NCBI GenBank assembly: GCA_032622095.1
Contig: CP136066.1
Location: forward strand, 104,619,319-104,683,318
DNA: 64,000 nucleotides
Source of the DNA: Siphonodentalium dalli
Lineage: Eukaryota; Mollusca; Scaphopoda; Gadilida; Siphonodentaliidae
Direction: 5' to 3'
The notes below the pieces were generated by a model, which did no database searches, was not told the DNA's origin, and saw only the letters and a list, made by a program, of their open reading frames with translations. Position numbers and translations under genes: made by a program. Below are positions 10,621-23,289 of this stretch, in pieces; the stretch's first letter is position 1, and each line of letters begins with the position of its first letter.

Positions 10621-12127
10621 ATGTGTCTATATAGGCTAACGTGCACTCTTGTGTTCGGCTTGCAGTCACCGTTAGCTTATGTTTGGTATTACGATTTGAC
10701 ACTGCTCGGCGATACCAACCAGACTTACTTTGGGTTCATGTGTGTTCAGGTGCAGCACTATACACCAACAAAAAGTGTCAACGCAGCAAAACAAAATATA
10801 AAAATAGTGTATCAAAAGTATACTTATATGTTAACTGTCAAATAGACTAAGACAATTGTCAAAAAGACAATCAAGAACAATATTTTAAACCAGCCATGTC
10901 GTCATACATGCCGGCGAAAGCCCGGAAAAATGATTATGGGAAATGTAATTGCATTAAATTGCAAAACATTTATTTCATAAATTATCAAATTGTAATTACA
11001 TCCTGTGCTGGTGATAGCTGGCCTACTGAATACTGAACACAAGCTAATGATAAGCAATTATCTTTTCAGTGAGATGGCAGTCAGGAAATTAGATTAATTT
11101 CGTGGCAGATATATGTATAGAAGAATAGATATGCTCATGTGACAGAGCCATCAGGGACAGCGCAAAAAGTTATCTTAACTTAATTCCATTGTGGTCCCTG
11201 GTGGCTTTTCCTCAGCCCTAAAACGTAACCAAGTGTAAACTTACTCTTTGTACGTCATATATTTAATGAAAAATCGATGAAATGGCGAGAACGAGGTTTC
11301 TCTTCAACTGGATAGGTGATTTACAGGTGTTTGTTCTCAACTTAAGACACAATTGTTGGTCGCGAATATATATCTAATTTTATGGAAATATATTGGGAGT
11401 AGCAGCTGGTAGCTATCAACAAGTTTTACCGAAAGTAGGAAAATTGGGACTTTTAGCACGTTAAAGCCAAATGGCATTTGCGCTCCAAAATACGCCTAAT
11501 ACTATTATCTCTATAACTGTATACGATGTCTAAATGGGTCGATACATACCTCAAATGTCTTACTACGTACATTATATGTCACAGCAAGACGCATTGCAGT
11601 AACGAAATATACAACTTCGAGCACAAATATCGTACCCCCGAGCAAACCCTGCCTCATTTGTATATATTCATTGAAATGCTGGAATCTGGAACGTAATAAC
11701 GCGCGAATTTCCGGGAAAATGTATATTTGCGTTATCTATAACTTGAAACTGTTTTAACTTGCATGCATGCACTGCTTTCTCTTCATTCCAATCATCATAA
11801 TGATGGCAGTACCGGAAAAGTTTCAGAGCAATGCAATGATTTATTCTCATGACACAGGTCAGATGCGTATGGAGATTAACATAACTTACATACAAAAATC
11901 GGTATCAAGTATATACAATATGCATAAATGTATGGCGGCGACAACTGTAGATTTTCTTCCCATGTTTTACACAAATTTAACCGGCTCAAACGAAACAATC
12001 TCAAATTTACCGAAAAATGTAAGATACACAACATATATTTTCACCACTATATACATGTTTAGAAGAGTTTTGTTCTGAAATATTTTGCGTAGGTATGTTT
12101 TGATATGCCTCTTATCAAATTATGTAT
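10621..12127. other. unassigned sequence with one foldback
   Basis: The only clear structure is at 11,147-11,208: AGCCATCAGGGACA and TGGTCCCTGGTGGCT form a hairpin across about 35 bp. Short open frames on both strands at 11,668-12,078 overlap each other and look like chance. Confidence 0.4.
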
Positions 12128-12504
12128 ACATAGTATTGGGATTCGAACGAGCAATTTCCGTTTTAGTCTACCAATCCCTTGTGGTTGTCAGGTTCAGAGG
12201 ATTAAAATGGGCCGATAAATAACTGTACGTGACGGCCCATTCCGAATTAGTTAATTTTATGTTCCAATATTGTTCTATGGCGTCTGTCCACATTAATGCT
12301 CCGTGGCAGTTTGAACGTCTTACAGATTGCCTGTCTTGTTTGACAACATAAATCCACCATATGTATATATGATATTTTTGGCACGACTGCCCGTTATATA
12401 AACTTGTCGAGCGCTGACATATGTGCATACCTGGGACTATATAACATACAATGTGCCGATGTTTAGAAGCTGCATGAGTTTTGAGACATTACACATTTGT
12501 TTTG

Positions 12505-12600
12505 GATTGAGTGGGATTCGAACCCCGGCCCGTGACGGTGAGCGGGCCTTGCGAGTCAAAGTCCGACGTCAATACCACACGACCACCGAAGCGATTCAAT
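12505..12600 (-). repeat. tRNA-like SINE head or tRNA pseudogene
   Basis: On the minus strand TGGTCGTGTGG (12,575-12,585) fits the Pol III A box and GGTTCGAATCC (12,514-12,524) is a perfect B box. The ends do not pair into an acceptor stem, so this is not a functional tRNA. A second B-box-like GTTCGAATCCC lies at about 12,138-12,148 on the same strand. SINE-type origin is likely, but the body downstream is not recognised. Confidence 0.6.
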
Positions 12601-12873
12601 ATGTCCGTTTTATAATCCAGAAAATAATTAAATGGGACCAATTCTCCCATTAATAAAAAGTTGATGGCCATATATCGACTTTCAAAAGTTGAAGTTTAAC
12701 CCAATTTTGAATTGTTGTCAGCCAAAAATTCGAACGAATTTCGTGCAGTAGATTATACAGAGCGTTCTCAATTATGAACTTATGTGATACTTTTCAATTG
12801 ATGATTGTATGGATTGTGTGCCATACGAATGATGTTGATTTTATTTTATTTTCAGTTTATTTACATGGTAAGG

Positions 12874-14398
12874 GTGGATACACACATGCATGTAATCTCT
12901 GCATGGAAATTACATGTCGTGTGATATTTGTCCGCTGACAACCCAATAATTACACATGTTTTGATCACACTGAGTAAAGTTCTAATTAAATCTGAATTGA
13001 CAGGGAGCTGTTAACTATGACTGAGTCGCAAGGCCGCTTAAAATAATTGTTCGCGCGATAACCCATATGGTGGATGTTCTGTTTAAAAAATCAGCAGCAT
13101 TCTCGTGGGAGAGTGTACATGTAGAACATGACAGTCTGTTTGAGATTTACAGGTGCAAATTATATACAATATAATTGGCATTGATTATACAATCATTTGT
13201 ATGGCCTTGGCGGCAATTCGGCAGAGATAATGCGCGTGGGATAAGCACATGCGTTCAGCGGAATTCACGATCTAGGTGACGTATGATCCGTAGTCCAACC
13301 TCGGTGAAGGTTACTACCACTTATGTGGAGTAACAGTCAGAAATAGTCCAAGGCAATGGGTTGAGATGAGATCCTGGTAATATAATAATTTAATAATTAG
13401 CAGCCTTCTCTTGATATTTATAGCAGTGGTGGCACAGGATTTATCCGACGCAGGTGCTATATATATGATCCCCGACATGGTGAAGCTACCGGGTTGATCA
13501 TTGCTCATTTCTCCGACCGGGGTGAGGGCCAACTCTGAGCTATTTAAGGAAAACATATTTTATAGTGTACCTTCTTGCCCAGATTATTCCGACATACACA
13601 AGTCCATTAGTTATTGGAAGCTTTCGAAAACCCTCAAGCATGAACATGTTTGGAATATGTTCATCCTTTGACTTGAGAAACATAATTTTTATGTAAATAC
13701 TGGCTGAACAATGAGCCGTTCTAGTTAAAACACAGACTCAACAGGTACTTGTATCAATAAGGTATACCTGTTGAGTCCGTGTTTTAACCAGAACCAGGTC
13801 ACTCTTTTTAACTTCAACGCTGTAACTGCATTAGTAATTGAATGTTATTGCTTAAGTTCATCCTAAAAATATCCAAGCATTTTCTTTCTGAAATAACCGA
13901 TGCCTGTTATTCGAGGCATGATAGCATCATATCGTTCTGTTAAAAATTGAGTTCAGGCCATGCATAATCGAAAACAAATTCCTCATCCTGACTCGACTCG
14001 GCGTCAAGTCAACTAATTACCGTTCATGACATGCGAATTTCTAATAATTACAGACAAGTCGCATGCATGCACGTTCTCTTAACATGGAATTCACAATTAT
14101 ATGAGTTAGTCGAGTTCCATGTGTATTCCACCACCTCATGTTCACATGCCGCTTCTTGCGCATTAGCAAAATGCCAGGTAGCTTACAGTCGTGATTCATT
14201 TCCGTATATATGAGAGAAGACATCTTTATGACTGGCCTAAAATATCTTGATAGCAGTCAGTTTGGCAATCGCTTATCACTACTTACTGTTCTCCCCTGTT
14301 AATGACGGACCTCTCGCGAGCAGGTGATTACTGATATCAATGATTGGTGTGACCATGTATAATACATGTAATTTACATACAGAAATTACATACGATAC
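12874..14398 (+). mobile_element. Harbinger-like non-autonomous element, copy A
   Basis: It starts GGGTGGATACACACATGCATG after TAA. It aligns in inverted orientation with the complete copy at 25,007-26,363 along its length: GCCGCTTAAAATAATTGTTCGCGCG, CTTGCCCAGATTATTCC, AGCTTTCGAAAA and GTGTGACCATGTATAATACATG all have counterparts. The right terminus is diverged or missing its last 20 or so bases. There is no transposase ORF. It includes the foldback at 13,712-13,795. Confidence 0.7.
13712..13795. repeat. foldback within Harbinger-like copy A
   Basis: TTCTAGTTAAAACACAGACTC...CAACAGGTA and TACCTGTTGAGTCCGTGTTTTAACCAGAA are inverted arms of about 28 bp around a 15-base centre. One arm recurs singly near 24,350 (GTTGAGTCTGTATTTTAATCAGAAC). 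It may be a small MITE inserted in copy A. Confidence 0.65.
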
Positions 14399-14520
14399 AA
14401 GTGAGCCTCCAGCCTATGCTTAAAATTGGCTTTGGTAATTTTGTCAAATTTGCTGTCAAATTAACTTGTTCAGTAAATAAAACTGAAAAGTTAGTATATA
14501 TGATCACAACTGAACTACGC

Positions 14521-14600
14521 AATTCAATTCAATTCTTTAATCTCAATAAACCAATAAACATGGTATGTGAGATACAGTCGCACATATGTAAATAGGTACA
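14521..14600 (-). repeat. LINE 3' end with GAATT microsatellite tail
   Basis: AATTCAATTCAATTCTTTAATCTC is the minus-strand tail (GAATT)n preceded by a TTAAAG signal. The same tail type is at 26,421 and 57,743, where it terminates a recognisable reverse transcriptase. No coding part is visible here, so the copy must be very short. Confidence 0.45.
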
Positions 14601-15242
14601 TCTTTATTCGACATGAATTATATATGGGGTGATAGACAAACGGCAATGATTCCGCCAACAATATTCACTGCATTTATGCATCGTGTGTAACGATTATGCT
14701 TTGTTCTTCCTATCTGGATACCAAACTTATGAAAATAAGTAATTTGGGCAAAATTATTTGCTACTTTTTTTATGGACTCCCCGCCTGGGTGTTTCACATC
14801 ACTTTAACGTATACTTCCAATTGTCGCATTCCAGTCCGGTTCCCTCTTGTGCGGACTTGATTTGTCACAAGAAAGACTTACTTGAACAATACATTTTAGA
14901 ACAATCAAGTCCGATGTGTTCCTTCCGCTTGGATAAAAAAGGCGTTCCTTATTAGTCCATTACATGCAGATATGTCCAGGTATGTCTCTATTCTGTGCGA
15001 AAAATTAAAGAAGTTGAGAAATTGCTGTGAATTTGGAAATTTTGTTCAGAGTATAGAAAGCCTGTTGATCGGTATTCCATAGTTTATCCCTCCTTTCAAA
15101 CTACGTAAACAAAATCTAATTGAGGTTCGGCCGAGGTAGCTAGTTTTTCTATCACAGAAATCTAAATTATAGATGAAATTCAGAATACATGATGTCACTG
15201 ACGTGCATGCACGGTAGACTAAATTATGTTATTCATTATCAG
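14601..15242. other. unassigned sequence
   Basis: An open frame of 65 codons near 14,758 has no motif. GTGTTTCACATCACTT recurs near 50,950. Nothing else stands out. Confidence 0.4.
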
Positions 15243-15585
15243 CATGTTCTCCCGAAAATCAGCACATTTTCTGCTTATAATAGAACTTGTTTTAAGTAGA
15301 TAATCCGCTTAGAGTCGCTTAATTTTGAGTCGATAATCAGCTGAAAATCAGAACATTTTTGTGTCACATTATCGACTCACAATGAGGTGATTATAAGCAG
15401 ATTATGTGCGGACAATGACACAAATAAGCCAACTTACGACTTATCGGGTATACGCTCTTTAACATGTGTTTTTGCTGTGGCCCGCGCCATAAAACGACAT
15501 AACGGACAAGAGTCCATTATCTGCTTGTTTCAGAATCATGTGTACATATTTCGCAATATATGTGCGTATTTCCGCGAGTATATGT
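15243..15585 (+). repeat. dispersed repeat A, copy 2
   Basis: It matches copy 1 (1,548) and copy 3 (37,383) from TGTTCTCCCGAAAA to CGCGAGTATATGTT. It has the most complete internal part. Semi-palindromic blocks TCTGCTTATAAT and ATTATAAGCAGATTATG lie in opposite orientation about 120 bp apart. Confidence 0.65.
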
Positions 15586-16027
15586 TGGCGTTAATGGTAT
15601 TGTTGAAATTCAAAGGGAGATAAGTCATGACTCAGAAATAGGTGGTGTTTTTCATCAGAACAAAATATTTCCAAAAAATAAATTGAATTGAACTTGAGTT
15701 AAATCCTTAAGAAAAGCACAACACTGAAAGATAGTATTGTTATCTAGTACATTCTTATGGTTTATTAGATTCATTTTATTAAGAAAAAATATGTGTTTTT
15801 CTTGAAAACCAGGAATTGTCGTTCTGGGAAGAAGCGTGCCAAATCCCACAAACTGAATCTTATCCGAGAGAATAAACAAATGCTTGCGTTAGTTAAATGA
15901 TCTAGTTTTGCAATGGATCCACCAATTTGTAGATGTAGCTTTGTTGATGAAATTTAGTTTTTGACATTGTTTTTCATTGGGTAACAATGCAACAACAAAC
16001 TATTATAGATTCGCTATTGAAATCTCA
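15586..16027. other. unassigned AT-rich sequence
   Basis: No gene, RNA or repeat signal was recognised. Confidence 0.4.
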
Positions 16028-16690
16028 AGTAAACACAGCCAAATTCGTCATCTTCAATTTAAACCTGGCTACGTAAACCTCTGTGTTTAAACCGCCGTTT
16101 GACAGCTAAGACCATAGTTTAAACTCGATACCTCAGGTCAAAGTGACACATTTGTCATATGTGGTTTAAACCCGGTCCAATCAGACCATGTTTAGCAGTA
16201 GTTTCTATATCGTCGACAATCGTACTCATCTGCATGTAGTGCGGACCACCGCATTCTATCGACAGCGAAAATCGACAATTAAGATACCGAGCATATTTTG
16301 ACTGGAAATTTCTAAGCGAAAACCACACACACATATAAAGTGTATAGTGATAAGTGTTTTTGTTTTTTTGGTCAATTGCGTCTATTTTTGGCTTTTTATA
16401 AACTTAAACCGGATAGATTTGTCAATCAGATAGCCACTGAACGACCACACACGCGCATTTAAACTCGGCTTGGTTGGACCGTCAATGTATGTTAAAAGAC
16501 ATATGGACATGTTCGGGTGCATGAAACTGATAAGTTGGTATTCAGGCGGAGTTTGGAATTCTACTAACATCGCCGAAAATCTCAAGCAAATCGACCGTTC
16601 CACTCCATATAAAACATAAAATAATACGTTATTTTAATTATATATTTCATATCACTTTAAACCTGGTTTAAACTAGAAGAACTATATCTG
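16028..16690. repeat. TTTAAACC-type element
   Basis: The left end GCCAAATTCGTCATCTTCAATTTAAACCTGG matches the segment at 5,659-5,699 and is followed by CTACGTAAACC and several GTTTAAAC blocks. The right part ends with TTTAAACCTGGTTTAAAC. The internal stretch at 16,552-16,612 (TTCTACTAACATCGCCGAAAATC) recurs at 50,660-50,740. It resembles the CGGCCG-terminus family in start (GCCGAATTC-like) and in its CATAGT-TTAAAC blocks, so it may be a distant relative. Confidence 0.5.
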
Positions 16691-17689
16691 CAAATTCGCA
16701 CATCAATAACAATTGTGAGACTAATTATAGTATGAGCTCTCGAGACTGTATACATATCTTATCGATAAAATGAGACAATGTCGTCGTAAATCAGCCAATC
16801 AAAACAGATAACTATAACCCGTGTACAGAGATTCAAGATGCTAACACGTGTATCGAGTGTTACATCGACCAGTACTATAGTATAGGTAAACTTATCCTCC
16901 TTGAATGTTCCATATACATCTCTTGGATCGCAAAAGATAAAAACATAGTTCTTGTTGATCGACAATACCACAGATAAGCCAAGAGGCAAACTATATAGCG
17001 CCCGAATGAACCGAGTGTAATTGTATTGCAAATTTCACGAGATAATATCGCACATACGGTATACATGTAACTGGACATATATATAACTACGGATACAAAA
17101 ACAAACGAACAACTGTCCAACATCTCCACATCTAATATTGAGGCTGAAAATTGTAAATGTTAACATCCGTTTGACTTCCGTTAACTCGGCCCAACTAACC
17201 ACTATATCCGAATGAGCACTCATTTGCTATAGTCAATGTAACCAATGTTAATCACATACGGTTCATCACAAATTACATAGTTTAAATATGTAAAACGAAA
17301 TTTGGCAGTATACCATAGGCATATTATTGGCCATTTCCTTATCGTGGAAATTACATCAAGATTGTGTCTGGAATGATGAATTGTATTTTCCGTAATCACC
17401 GCGATCTGATCAGTGGCAGATGAATGCATGTCTGTTTGCTCCCTTTCAAATATCATGATTTTAATTACGATATCTATATGTACACGTAAGCATCTGTGTA
17501 GATAGATCAGAGTCGATTAGATTAAAACAATGCAATGAGCTATATATAAATAAAAGCACCCACGAGGAATGTTTCCACTTGGAGTCAGAAATATAAATTC
17601 AAGAACTGACTGGAGCTCAATCATACTGTAAAACGTATAAAAGTAGTACCACAATAGATAATAAATAGGAAATAAATAACACGAAATTA
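16691..17689. other. unassigned sequence
   Basis: Overlapping reverse-strand open frames of 62-90 codons occur, but none has recognisable motifs. The part nearest 17,690 may still belong to the LINE ORF1 relic upstream on the minus strand. Confidence 0.35.
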
Positions 17690-18310
17690 CCAAGGATCCA
17701 CATCGAAATATGTCAAGTATGCACATCCTTATGATCATGACCAGAAACAAAACATCGTGCACATATGGTTTCTTTACTTTTACAATGTTCCTGACCATGG
17801 CCATAGCCCTGACCTCTAAAACATCGTAATGTGTTTGGAACATAGGTGTTTAAATTCATCTTCATATACCCAACTTCAATGTCGGTGGATGTTCGCGCCG
17901 ATTGAAGGTCAGAAGATAACTATTCAAAGGAACTTTTTGTCCATCAATTGTTTTTTGTAAATATACGGACTTCTGTAACTCCATGCAGTACTAACTCAGC
18001 CAATATCTCTGAATCAGAAGAATCAGCTAGCTCTGTCCATTGATACATGGTGTCCATTGATACATGAAAAAGGGTATTGTGATGAGTAATCAACAATGGT
18101 GTTTGCGCAATAGATGTTAATTGCACAAGATCGTCAGCTTAAAATTTTCTTGAACATTCGATCAGAAGAGAGCCACTTTGTGTCCCAGTCCTGGTCGGTT
18201 TGACCGATTTAATTGCCCGGTATGCTTTGTAGTGTTTTATCAATCACAAACACAGAAGATCTCCTGAAATTCGGATCATAACCAAGTACCAAGTACTGGG
18301 GCTAGACCTC
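17690..18310 (-). pseudogene. LINE ORF1 (gag-like nucleic-acid-binding protein) relic
   Basis: Reading the minus strand and allowing shifts, the order of blocks fits the ORF1 proteins of jockey/CR1/I-type LINEs. They run: TWYLVMI, then KSVKPTRTGTQSGSLLIECS, then LTSIAQTPLLITHHNTL, then SEILAELVLHGVTEVRIF, then IDGQKVPLNSYLLTFNRR, then YVPNTLRCFRGQGYGHGQEH, then a second knuckle CARCFVSGHDHKDV. The family packages the element RNA through RRM-like and CCHC domains. Breaks: TAA after SRKF, a frameshift near 17,860, the second Cys of the first knuckle is Gly, and the last Cys of the second knuckle is Val. The element's RT is not adjacent, so this is an isolated 5' fragment. Confidence 0.75.
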
Positions 18311-19869
18311 AGCATCAGTGGAACTTGGCTGGTGGTCATTCTTACGTTTTTTAAACATTTAAAAGTGATGAAGACGAAATTCAAACAGACATGACACGAA
18401 AGAAACATACATGAAAAAAAACAGAAGACACAACTAGACACCAGAAACATACTAGAAGAGATGGCAGAAATGTAATCTGAGATAATGTGGTGAGGCGTGA
18501 TTGAGCCGGGTCAACCCAACCATCCGTCTTGAAGAGATGTAGGACCAAAGAGGACCATGAGCTAAGCCGTATGCGCAGGTCGGTGCCTCGTGTGAAAGCC
18601 GCCCAAGTACCTCCAGGACTCCTACACCACACCTCATGGGATGCACCCCACGGCAAACAGGGTGCCACATTAAATGATTCTTACCCCTCACCCTGGGATG
18701 GTATAGGTCTATTCTACCACGGCCCCACAGTACTTTATTATATTTGAGTCCTGTAGCCTATCCTGATGTTAGTTATATTCTGGCACCAGCCCATCTATAT
18801 AAGAAAATAGCGCCTTTCCCTTTTGAGTGACAGCGTTTGTGGAGTGTTGTTCCACCCATAAAAGTTCGATGGCTGGAAATTACAGACCGAGATATGTTGT
18901 ATTTGTTGATGTTCTGATTAAACAATTCTCCAGTTATTGTCAGCGTAAACAGAGGTCGAATCTTTTCACAACTGAAAGATGGGATGGAAATGAAGCCTGT
19001 CAGAGTTTGAGAAATATGGTATCTTGGTGCAGATGGACATTCTATATCGGACACAAGTCCCTGTTCGATATTGTCCGGTAACTGGTGCTCGCAGCTCCTA
19101 CATTGAATTGCCTTCGATTTACGATGTTAAGTGCGTGTATTGGCTGCGGTGGCGCATTTGTTGAATGGAAGAGTGGTGCGTATATTTATAAATAAATGCC
19201 AGAGTAGGCGGACTGTATTTTTACCACAGGAATAGCATTATCGTCGCAGGGTTGAATAAACTTCCGCCGAAGAAAGGACTCAATTAACATATGGATGCTG
19301 TTTTTTTCTGTCCAGTGACTTCCATTTATGCTTTGCACACACAGCGCTGAATTATATTGATAATGAAAACACTTCACTTTTGGCGACACGCATTTGAGCA
19401 CGTACATCTTAATTCACCCGTCTTTGTTGACGCAGCGGCCCAGAGCCATTGCCATGGAAACACAGCGAAAACAGGAGTATGTCATATTGTTCAATTGCAA
19501 TATGAATTGATTTCGTATGCAAACAAAAGTACATAGCGTACTGACACTCTGACAGATACTAACCATCGTATTGTGTCGATCGCGTGTTGATCAGTTATGT
19601 AAAATATGAGTTACGGAGTTAGTCCGGTGATAATAATATAAGTCATTTTCTGGAACATACTGGGATCAATACCATGAAGCGTTTCTTTGTAAAAATTCTA
19701 CAATTGTTTGTGAGAAATAACAATTTCTAATTCGGCTAATAATATGAACCTACGATTACAAACAAATCATAAATAGTATGTTTTCTTAGTAACTACTAAC
19801 ATCTTCCAAACACAAAGAATTTTCGAGTACTTTGAAAGCTATTTGAAAGTTATAACGTTAAGGAACGTC
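18311..19869. other. unassigned sequence
   Basis: A relatively GC-rich block at 18,480-18,730 has overlapping open frames on both strands without motifs. The rest is AT-rich. I see no repeat copy elsewhere in the window. Confidence 0.35.
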
Positions 19870-20960
19870 ACTATAGAAGGTCTTCGTATGGGGTGTCAAC
19901 ATCAATTTTCAGCTTTTTCACACCCTTAAACCGGATCATATACCAATCTGATCATTATATGTGACAAGGGGTCGATTCATTTCATCCTCTTGTGAAAATG
20001 TATTATCAACATGAATTTCATGTGCAGCCCAGTGGGTTGGGGATGGGTGTCTCACACACACCCCAAACAAAATTTGGTCAACATGTTCAACAGTTGGAAA
20101 TTTCATACCTCTCACAACATTAGTTTGACCAACCAACATATCACCAGAGAAGAATGCAACATCGCATTAACCTGCATGGATCTTACCCTTTTCTTTAAAT
20201 TTGGAGGTCCGAACCCATGTATACAGCTGTGACTACTTTAACCACTTAAACCTCATATATCCTTTTCTGATCAGCACTACCATCTCTTTTACTATATTCT
20301 CATGAGCGCTTATGAACACGGGGAGAGGATCAATAAGTTGCATAACTTGTACTCCAATCCACTGTTGCCATATAACATGTATAAATGCACCATAATTTTT
20401 AATTTAACCTATATATTCATGGCACAATAAATATGTTACTACAACATTAGTTTGAAATTTCACAACAACAATTGGTTGTTCTCGTAGTTTGATTTTCCAA
20501 CATTATATTAGTGGGAAATGTGTTGGTTTTAGACCAAAATTCGTATATTTCCTTACTTTGGTCAAAAGATTGGATTGAAATGGCCAACATTTAGAAATTT
20601 TCCAGGGGGTGTCAGGTTGGAAATTTCCAACCATTGGAAAGCTTATCATGCCAGTCCAGAAGCTAGAATTTTGCAAGTTTCATGTTCAGATTTCAAACTG
20701 TTCTCCTGGTCCCCCAGTGGCCAGTCAAAACTGCTAACCAAATCAATTTAAGAAAACCAAATCGGAAGGGGTGAATTTTACTGGAGTTAGACCAATAGAT
20801 GTTACTATTTCAATTTGCAGGTTAAGATCTCAATTTTGATTCATACATATTCGGCCCATGTAGTGGAGTCCGTTCCTCCCTCGGGCCGGATGTGATGTAC
20901 CAGTTGGGAAAATCAAAGCCCAATGGGGGTGGGTGCAAATGAAATGAGTCGCCACAAACC
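19870..20960. repeat. TTGGAAATT-family repeat region, copy 2
   Basis: It begins AGAAGGTCTTCGTATGGGGTGTC, matching 3,136. Inside are CAACAGTTGGAAATTTC (20,088), CAACAACAATTGGTTG (20,460), AGTGGGAAATGTGTTGG (20,510) and GGTTGGAAATTTCCAACC (20,612-20,630). These short arms repeat in both orientations. There is no coding frame of note. Confidence 0.45.
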
Positions 20961-21244
20961 ATTTATGTCATCTCTCTGATAAACGTTTGCGATTGATATC
21001 AGGACACGGAGTGTTCATAGTGAGTGTTACCTGTGGGATTATATGGCCAACATTAGCATGTTACATGTACTTAGCATAATGAACGTTATCTTGAAAAATG
21101 TAAACGGTGAGTGAAGTTTGTGGGATTTGCCGGGTATATATATACTGCATTTAACCTGTTTTTCTACATTGTAGTAACTACTCGCTTCTTGTTATACGAT
21201 GCCATCGCTATGTGGAATTCATTTGGGTTTGGGTTCAATATGTG
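20961..21244. other. unassigned sequence
   Basis: Short transition without recognised content. Confidence 0.3.
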
Positions 21245-21615
21245 CCTTTTGGAAATTATAGGAAGGATACATCAACCGGACTCGGTCACTGCCTCGATAT
21301 GATATAAGAGAGCGCGTCAGATTGAAATTATAGGATTACCTCCCCTACTATGAGAGCATATTTATCACGTCCCTGTTATGGTGGACACTCCCTCACAAAA
21401 CAGAACTCCTATAGCCACGCTCCTTCCTCGATACGTTATAAGCGGGCGGACCAGATTGAAATTATAGGACGATCATCCTATCCTATAACTGAAAACCTTA
21501 ACACATCCCTGCTTCCATATTATGGTGGACATCCCTGGCAAATCTGAGCCCCATATAACCACGTCCCTGCCTCGATGTTATGATAAGGGGCGAATCGGCT
21601 GGAAATCACAGGATG
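21245..21615 (+). repeat. diverged tandem repeat, period about 134-144 bp
   Basis: Three units share CCTCGAT (21,292, 21,426, 21,570), then a GATAAG-like block, AGATTGAAATTATAGGA and TATGGTGGACA. A partial earlier unit with GGAAATTATAGGAAGGAT lies at 21,251. Divergence suggests an old array. Confidence 0.65.
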
Positions 21616-22389
21616 GCGCAATCTAGATCTTAGTACCATCAACATATTTTGTTTTCACACATTGAATGATTGTAATTTGTGAAAACAAAGATAGCAAATA
21701 AGTTGTGGTATTCGATATGACAAAGATGTGTACTTACAAATGTACGTACACAATTTAAAAACTAACTTGTTTGTTAACTTTGCACAGACAAGTGGTCACC
21801 ATCTTAGCAATCCGTGTACCGATTGGATAGCTCTGATAAGCGAGCCACCTCTCAACTTATGATGGTTATTCCTTTTTTAACGACGGCATGCGGTGATTCA
21901 ATATATTGTGAATCACTCACAGGCGACGTGTCGCCTGTATGCAATATGCAATAATCAATAGTTGATCTTTGTGAAATTTTAGGTCATCGTTTCATAGTAC
22001 TGCCGAATTTCGCCGATATCACAAATCACAAATCACAAAATGATATCACGCGTTGTAACTTTCCCATATTAAATGTATGTTATGTTAACATCGGCATGTC
22101 TAAGTTGAGCTTGGTTTTCAGACAACACTTGTGACGGGGGTGAATGGAGCATTGTTGTGAGTTATTGTTTTCTACGTTTTTATGGGTTTCACCCCTCGAC
22201 CAGTCTAAGGTTAACTAGTTTATATCCCTAACACTCATATGAAATTTAGATATGGACACCCCTACCCTCAACAACATATAAGCTCACATTGTCCTCATTG
22301 TTTAATAGCACAGCCCATAATAAGTGTGAAATGCGTTTGGACACCATTTAATCTGAAATACGTATATTTTCGACTTTTGGTGAAAATTA
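21616..22389. other. unassigned sequence
   Basis: CAAATCACAAATCACAAAATG at about 22,021-22,041 is a short direct repeat. ACAGGCGACGTGTCGCCTGT near 21,919-21,938 is a strong small hairpin (GGCGACGTGTCGCC). Nothing else recognised. Confidence 0.4.
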
Positions 22390-22570
22390 TGGTCTAAATT
22401 GTCACCAGATAGAACTTCTCCAAAATATTGCCGGTATCAGTTGGAAATTTTAACAGAGGGAAAGCTTGAGGTACCATCAGGAAACTTCCAACCCAATGGA
22501 TGCCAATTTGATTTTGCAAAACTGAGTGTTCGATCTTGTTAAATGGGCGCAGTTGGAGAATTAAAGGTCG
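22390..22570. repeat. TTGGAAATT-family fragment
   Basis: CAGTTGGAAATTTTAACAG and GGAAACTTCCAACCC carry the family's paired arms. It is short and diverged. Confidence 0.35.
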
Positions 22571-23039
22571 TCGCGACAAAACTCACAATTTATTTCATTA
22601 ATTAATTTTAAATTGAGCCTCCAGAAACTCCCAAATTCATCCTCAATGAATACTTATCACGTTGGCGTTATGTGACGTCATAATTTGGAGCGACGTTCTT
22701 ATCAAATGTTCTACTTAAAATGTTTAAAATGTCAGATATTGTAGCAAATCTCTCATCCTTTCAACCACAATTTGTGACTTGTGTACATACACCAGCTAAT
22801 GTTTCACACTGTGTGGCTATTCTATAGATATATTTCGATAGTAAGTTAAGTTATTTTTTTCTGTCCAACTTGTTGGTAAAATTGGAATATCTCAGATATC
22901 AATACGAATAAAAGTCCTGATACGATGTTGATATAACTTGATATGTGATTTATATCAAGATATTTATATTGATATCAAAATATTGTCCAGCTATAACTTT
23001 TCCTATATAAGTTAATTAGGCAAATGTTTTTATTGACAG
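22571..23039. other. unassigned; GATATC-rich stretch
   Basis: From about 22,890 to 22,980 the words GATATC, GATATT and TTGATAT recur many times, giving a degenerate AT repeat. No gene signal. Confidence 0.35.
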
Positions 23040-23289
23040 AGCCAAAATGGATGTTGAATGTGAGCTAACAGCGAAAAGGTGTAACTCGATGAAGGACTTG
23101 AGAGCAACAACAAGTCAAAGAGCAATGGTCTCTTGCTATGGAACCACATACAACTATCACCTCGTAAAGATTTCATCGTATGTAATTGAAGGAGAACCCA
23201 ATTGAGGTCTTCAAAACTATCTCAGATGTTGCCAACGATTCTTTGAAGGAAATTGCACATGCTATTTTTCCAGGAATGGATCTTGGCGT
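23040..23289 (+). other. possible decayed exon
   Basis: GTTTTTATTGACAG just before 23,040 resembles a splice acceptor, and GTAAGAATT at 23,290 a donor. Between them an ATG at 23,047 opens 52 codons (MDVECELTAKRCNSMKDLRA) to a TGA. A second frame (ENPIEVFKTISDVANDSL) is open to the donor. No single frame spans the interval. It would need a frameshift or could be chance. No protein family recognised. Confidence 0.2.

Noticed and set aside
12505-12600. Functional tRNA gene
   Set aside because: A and B boxes are present, but the ends do not form an acceptor stem and the anticodon arm is not convincing.
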